From Lachnospiraceae bacterium (GTDB lineage: Bacteria; Bacillota; Clostridia; Lachnospirales; Lachnospiraceae), in the NCBI GenBank assembly GCA_019423745.1, contig JAHZAV010000012.1:3325-67324 (forward strand): 64,000 nucleotides of DNA, written 5' to 3'. The position numbers and the translations under genes are program-made. The notes under the pieces are model-generated. The model ran no database searches. It was given only the letters and a program-made list of their open reading frames with translations, and was not told the origin of the DNA. Below are positions 60,984-64,000 of this stretch, in pieces (positions within the stretch are counted from its first letter, which is position 1; the number at the start of each line of letters is the position of its first letter).

Positions 60984-61055
60984 ATTACATATGTAAGATT
61001 TCTGAACAAAAATTTTTGTTTTATAAATATTACAACAGTAAGATTTAAAAGTCAA
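60984..61055 (-). promoter_or_regulatory. Promoter with two BlaI operators before the 60927 gene
   Basis: On the minus strand TTGACT (61050-61055) and TAATAT (61027-61032) are 17 bp apart. The box ATTACAACAGTAAGATTT (61029-61046, plus-strand reading) fills the spacer, and a second box ATTACATATGTAAGATTT (60984-61001) lies 45 bp downstream in the leader. Both match the box upstream of blaI in 15 of 18 positions, differing only in the central three bases. Confidence 0.82.
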
Positions 61056-61100
61056 GTTTATCTTCAGCTGTTTATTACATTTTACCAGGTCATGAAACAT

Positions 61101-61146
61101 AAAAACCCAGGAACCGAAACCTTTCATACAGACTTCGATTCCTGGA
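61101..61146 (-). terminator. Terminator after the 61174 gene
   Basis: CCAGGAA-C-CGAA (from 61107) pairs with TTCG-A-TTCCTGG (to 61145) with one mismatch. The minus strand continues GTTTTTATG. It is about 28 bp beyond the stop. Confidence 0.7.
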
Positions 61147-61173
61147 ATCCTTCTATTGCTTATATTCTCTCTA

Positions 61174-61704
61174 TCAAACAATGATAAATTCATTCTCCTG
61201 TTCTATGTACCGACAAAATATAAATAACCCACATACTACTTCTGCACTAAAGTTTTTTATGGTATCAATCATCCAACCACCGGAAATTCCCTTGTGCATA
61301 ACCTGCAACACAAGAGTCCCCTTCTTATCCTGCAGAACATAGTTCTGACTATTGTACATAACCAAAACGTAAACCGTACCCCCAATCCATACATCCGCAT
61401 GATCCACTTTGGGTACCTGACAAACAGTCCAGCCAACCTCATTTGGGTCGTCATCTCTGGCATAACCTGGGTGTGCTTCCATCAACACTTCACCGCTATT
61501 ATTTTTAAGAATATACCCTTGATTGAGAACATCTCCGCTTTTCTCAACAGAACCTTCCTTAACGACAATGTCTACCTGATATTGCATGCTGACATCAGGC
61601 AAATAAATTGTTTTCATCGCTCGCCCAAAAGTACCTTTAATTTGCGCAAGTTTTTTCTCATTGCCTGGGGCAAACAATATTCCCGCTTTCATCACGTACT
61701 GCAT
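61174..61704 (-). CDS. Protein of unknown function, LURP/tubby-like pattern
   Basis: 176 residues without a signal peptide. The pattern of short strands (YQVDIVVKEGS, QGYILKNNSGEVLMEA, VYVLVMYNSQNYVLQD, GTLVLQVMHKG) and a hydrophobic C-terminal helix (SAEVVCGLFIFCRYI) is reminiscent of the LURP-one/tubby C-terminal barrel, but I cannot confirm membership. It lies 14 bp downstream of the chromate-transporter pair and shares their strand, so it may be co-transcribed with them. Function unknown. Confidence 0.6.
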   Translation of the reverse strand: MQYVMKAGILFAPGNEKKLAQIKGTFGRAMKTIYLPDVSMQYQVDIVVKEGSVEKSGDVLNQGYILKNNSGEVLMEAHPGYARDDDPNEVGWTVCQVPKVDHADVWIGGTVYVLVMYNSQNYVLQDKKGTLVLQVMHKGISGGWMIDTIKNFSAEVVCGLFIFCRYIEQENEFIIV

Positions 61705-61718
61705 ATTATCACCTCACA

Positions 61719-62282
61719 TCAGAATAAAGAAAACAGGACCAATCCTGCAATTCCAGATCCGACCATTACCTTGATTGGATTTACTTTCCAACGCCGCAAT
61801 ATAAAAAATGCTCCAAGAAAGATCACGAAAGCAACCATATTCATACTCAAAATATCAGCTGGCAAAGTTGTTGTTCCGTAAACTGCTGTAAAGAACAAAC
61901 TAATTCCAGCCGAAGCGATCATCGCAATCACAGCTGGGCGAAGTCCGGCAAGAATCCCTTGTACAACACTCAATCCTCGATAACGATTATAAATGAATGC
62001 AAGAAGCATTACAATCACACAGGATGGAAATACACAGCCAATCGTTGCGATAATCGCACCGGGCAGACCGGCAACCATTGTACCTACAAAGGTTGCGGAA
62101 TTTATCGCAATGGGCCCTGGAGTCATTTCCGCAATGGTTACAATATCCGCAAATTGCGTCATCGTAAGCCATGAATGAATATCCACTACTTGATGCTGAA
62201 TTAAGGGCATGGCCGCATAGCCCCCGCCAATGCTGAACAGACCAATTTGAAAATAGCTCCAAAACAACTCTAAGTATATCAT
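61719..62282 (-). CDS. Chromate transporter family protein, second half
   Basis: A 187-residue member of the short-chain CHR family with about five to six helices. The opening motif FSIGGGYAAMPLIQHQVV and the later MTPGPIAINSATFVG are the family signature. Short CHR proteins work as pairs that form the equivalent of one long ChrA, exporting chromate or another oxyanion. Its ATG overlaps the stop of the partner by four bases. Confidence 0.88.
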   Translation of the reverse strand: MIYLELFWSYFQIGLFSIGGGYAAMPLIQHQVVDIHSWLTMTQFADIVTIAEMTPGPIAINSATFVGTMVAGLPGAIIATIGCVFPSCVIVMLLAFIYNRYRGLSVVQGILAGLRPAVIAMIASAGISLFFTAVYGTTTLPADILSMNMVAFVIFLGAFFILRRWKVNPIKVMVGSGIAGLVLFSLF

Positions 62283-62875
62283 TGTTTCCCGCCCTCCTTG
62301 TTCCGTTTTTCTCTATACAACGTTTCCACTGCTCCAATAATACCGCAGATAAGAATTATCAAAATAATATTTATCGAAAAACAGCGAACAGCGATAAAAG
62401 CTCCCAGCAAGACCAAAATCGGCAAAAGCCTTTTTTGTTGAAAAATTATTTTCGCCATATCAATGACCACATCAAAAATCACAGCGGCTACACCGCAAAT
62501 CATTCCCGCCATAGCCAGACTAACGAAAATATTATCACGAAATGCCTGGTAAAACAAAGAAATGACCGAAATGATTATGAGTGGTGGTGTTACTGTCCCC
62601 AGTACTGTCAGCAATGCTCCCGGAATACCTGCCACATGGTACCCTACAAGAATGGATGCGTTGACCGCAATTGCGCCTGGCGAAGACTGTGCAATGGCTG
62701 TCATATCCAGCATTTCCTGTTCTTCAATCCAGCCCAACTCCTGCACAAAACGTTTCCGCATCAACGGAACAATCACAAATCCTCCACCAAAAGTGCATGC
62801 ACTCAGTTTGAATACAGAGAAAAACAATTGTGGTAATTTTGATTTTTTTGTATTTTTCAAGCTATCACCCTCCAT
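62279..62875 (-). CDS. Chromate transporter family protein, first half
   Basis: A 198-residue short-chain CHR protein. It has FKLSACTFGGGFVIVPLMRKRFV and the repeat-type motif AQSSPGAIAVNASILVG, homologous to its partner's. A Lys-rich N-terminus precedes the first helix. The two form an antiparallel pair. It is divergent from a LysR regulator across a 90-bp A+T-rich gap, which probably holds both promoters and the regulator's site. Confidence 0.88.
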   Translation of the reverse strand: MEGDSLKNTKKSKLPQLFFSVFKLSACTFGGGFVIVPLMRKRFVQELGWIEEQEMLDMTAIAQSSPGAIAVNASILVGYHVAGIPGALLTVLGTVTPPLIIISVISLFYQAFRDNIFVSLAMAGMICGVAAVIFDVVIDMAKIIFQQKRLLPILVLLGAFIAVRCFSINIILIILICGIIGAVETLYREKRNKEGGKQ

Positions 62876-62965
62876 AATTACTATGATATCACTTGTCTTA
62901 TAATACTTAAAATAATATAATTAAATAAAAATAATATTGTTTTTAATATAAGGGGGATTCTAAAA

Positions 62966-63880
62966 ATGACCTTGCGCCACATGAAGATATTTTGTGCCAT
63001 TTGTGATGCAAACTTCAATACAACAAGAGCTGCTGAAAGTCTGAATATGACTCAACCAGCAGTCAGCCTTGCAATCAAAGAGTTGGAACGATATTACGGG
63101 ATTGTCCTCTTTGACCGCATTGGCAGACGCCTTCAAATTACTCCAACAGGAGAGCATTTTTTACAATATGCGCTTCGCATTGTCTCCCAGTTTGATGATA
63201 TGGAACGTGAAATGAGAAACTGGGATTCCGCCGGTATTTTGCGCGTAGGATCCAGTATTACGATAGGATCGCAGTTTTTGCCCAGCTATGTAAAGGCATT
63301 TAATCACCGGCGTCCCAGTACAGAAGTTCAGGTCATTGTTTCCTCATCCGATAAAATAGAACAGGCACTTATGTGCAATAAACTGGATTTTGCGCTGATC
63401 GAAGGGATTTCACACAATCCTGCCATGCATAGCGAGGAATACATGGAAGATCGACTAAGCGTTATTGCATCTCCAAAAGAAGGGTATCAGCAGGGACAGT
63501 TGCTGACTTTAGAACAATTCAGGAAGCAGCGCTTCCTCCTTCGAGAACATGGAAGCGGCACAAGAGAAGTATTTAATAAAGCGTTAGCAAATGCAGGCAT
63601 CTCTGTGAAGCCAATATGGGAAGCCACTAGTACGACTGCTCTCGTTAATGCCGTAATCAATGGTTTAGGCATTGCCGTTTTACCCCACCGGATGATACAG
63701 GGAGCTCTGAGACGTGGCCTGGTGGTTACCATTGGAGTAGACGGTATAGATTTCAGGAGAAGCTTTTACATCATCTACCACAAGGATAAATATTTGACTC
63801 CAGCAGCAAAAACATTTCTTGACCTCTGCCGCAACTATGAAATGGATTATCCCTTGCCGCAATATAATGGTCTATTTTGA
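62966..63880 (+). CDS. LysR-family transcriptional regulator
   Basis: A 304-residue LTTR. The helix-turn-helix (about 18-40, TTRAAESLNMTQPAVSLAIK) is standard, followed by the linker helix and a two-lobed effector domain from about residue 90 (LRVGSSITIGSQFLP). It resembles CysL/CbbR-like regulators. The divergent chromate-transporter pair is the obvious target, and the effector might be an oxyanion or its metabolite. A GGGGG-type site precedes the ATG. Confidence 0.92.
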   Translation: MTLRHMKIFCAICDANFNTTRAAESLNMTQPAVSLAIKELERYYGIVLFDRIGRRLQITPTGEHFLQYALRIVSQFDDMEREMRNWDSAGILRVGSSITIGSQFLPSYVKAFNHRRPSTEVQVIVSSSDKIEQALMCNKLDFALIEGISHNPAMHSEEYMEDRLSVIASPKEGYQQGQLLTLEQFRKQRFLLREHGSGTREVFNKALANAGISVKPIWEATSTTALVNAVINGLGIAVLPHRMIQGALRRGLVVTIGVDGIDFRRSFYIIYHKDKYLTPAAKTFLDLCRNYEMDYPLPQYNGLF

Positions 63881-63901
63881 GTCAATCGACACTAGTAAGC
63901 C

Positions 63902-63946
63902 AAAATCCCGTCCGACTCCTTTTCAAGAGTTGGACGGGATTTTTAT
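63902..63946 (+). terminator. Terminator after LysR gene
   Basis: AAAATCCCGTCC plus GACTC (63902-63918) pairs with GAGTT plus GGACGGGATTTT (63927-63943), one G-U type pair in the inner part, followed by further T. It is 21 bp after the stop. Confidence 0.85.
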
Positions 63947-63965
63947 TGTATGGCGATAAAATAAA

Positions 63966-63984
63966 CCACCTGCTAGGCAGGTGG
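63966..63984. repeat. Hairpin at right edge, possible IS200/IS605-type end
   Basis: CCACCTGC and GCAGGTGG form a perfect 8-bp stem with a three-base loop, right after the terminator and 16 bp from the window edge. Subterminal hairpins of this kind mark ends of IS200/IS605 elements, but no transposase is visible in the window. Confidence 0.3.
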
Positions 63985-64000
63985 AGAGAATAGCTTTAGC

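Overview
The window looks like the chromosome of an anaerobic gut-type Firmicute of the class Clostridia, most likely a Lachnospiraceae. Support comes from the low G+C content, the many ChW-repeat (clostridial hydrophobic with conserved W) wall proteins, the FolD/FchA one-carbon pair, BlaI/BlaR1, CdaA/CdaR and the wealth of intrinsic terminators. I cannot name the genus. No rRNA, tRNA, CRISPR array, complete insertion sequence or prophage is visible. Almost everything up to 57.2 kb runs on the minus strand.

Region 1 (1-5.2 kb) is the end of a surface-polysaccharide cluster: three family-2 glycosyltransferases (one cut by the window edge), an NAD-dependent epimerase/dehydratase and a Wzx-type flippase. 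Region 2 (5.5-21.7 kb) is a block of five secreted proteins that share ChW repeats but carry different catalytic heads: a GH78 alpha-L-rhamnosidase, an L,D-transpeptidase, a GH25 lysozyme, a GH73-type glucosaminidase and an NlpC/P60 endopeptidase. I count 51 ChW repeats, always in multiples of three. A structured, probably transcribed element of about 170 nt lies in the leader of the glucosaminidase gene. A nucleotidyltransferase and a GtrA protein follow.

Region 3 (23-37 kb) is conserved core: HPr, CdaR and CdaA (c-di-AMP synthesis), two membrane proteins of unknown function, ComF, RecD2, MreB, UvrA, UvrB and a small sigma-region-4-like protein. Region 4 (37-42.2 kb) has a cupin, a cation:proton antiporter and an arsenic-type set (ArsC, an acetyltransferase, a small thioredoxin-like protein, an ArsP-like permease and ArsR); two matching palindromes mark the probable ArsR operators. 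Region 5 (42.6-51.2 kb) is mixed metabolism: a mannitol-dehydrogenase-family gene interrupted by an in-frame TGA, a ROK regulator, a ferredoxin/NapH-like pair, FolD-FchA, an iron alcohol dehydrogenase, and a deletion scar where an Old-Yellow-Enzyme-type reductase and a TetR regulator have both lost their 5' ends.

Region 6 (51.3-57.2 kb) is potassium handling: KdpE, KdpD (with a degenerate Walker A motif), a membrane-anchored binding-protein-like protein, KtrA and KtrB, without kdpFABC. Region 7 (57.3-61.1 kb) is a BlaI/BlaR1 pair plus a convergent two-gene membrane-protein operon; three copies of the same 18-bp BlaI-type operator tie both units into one beta-lactam-responsive regulon that contains no beta-lactamase enzyme here. 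Region 8 (61.2-64 kb) holds a small unknown protein, a split chromate-transporter pair and a divergent LysR regulator.
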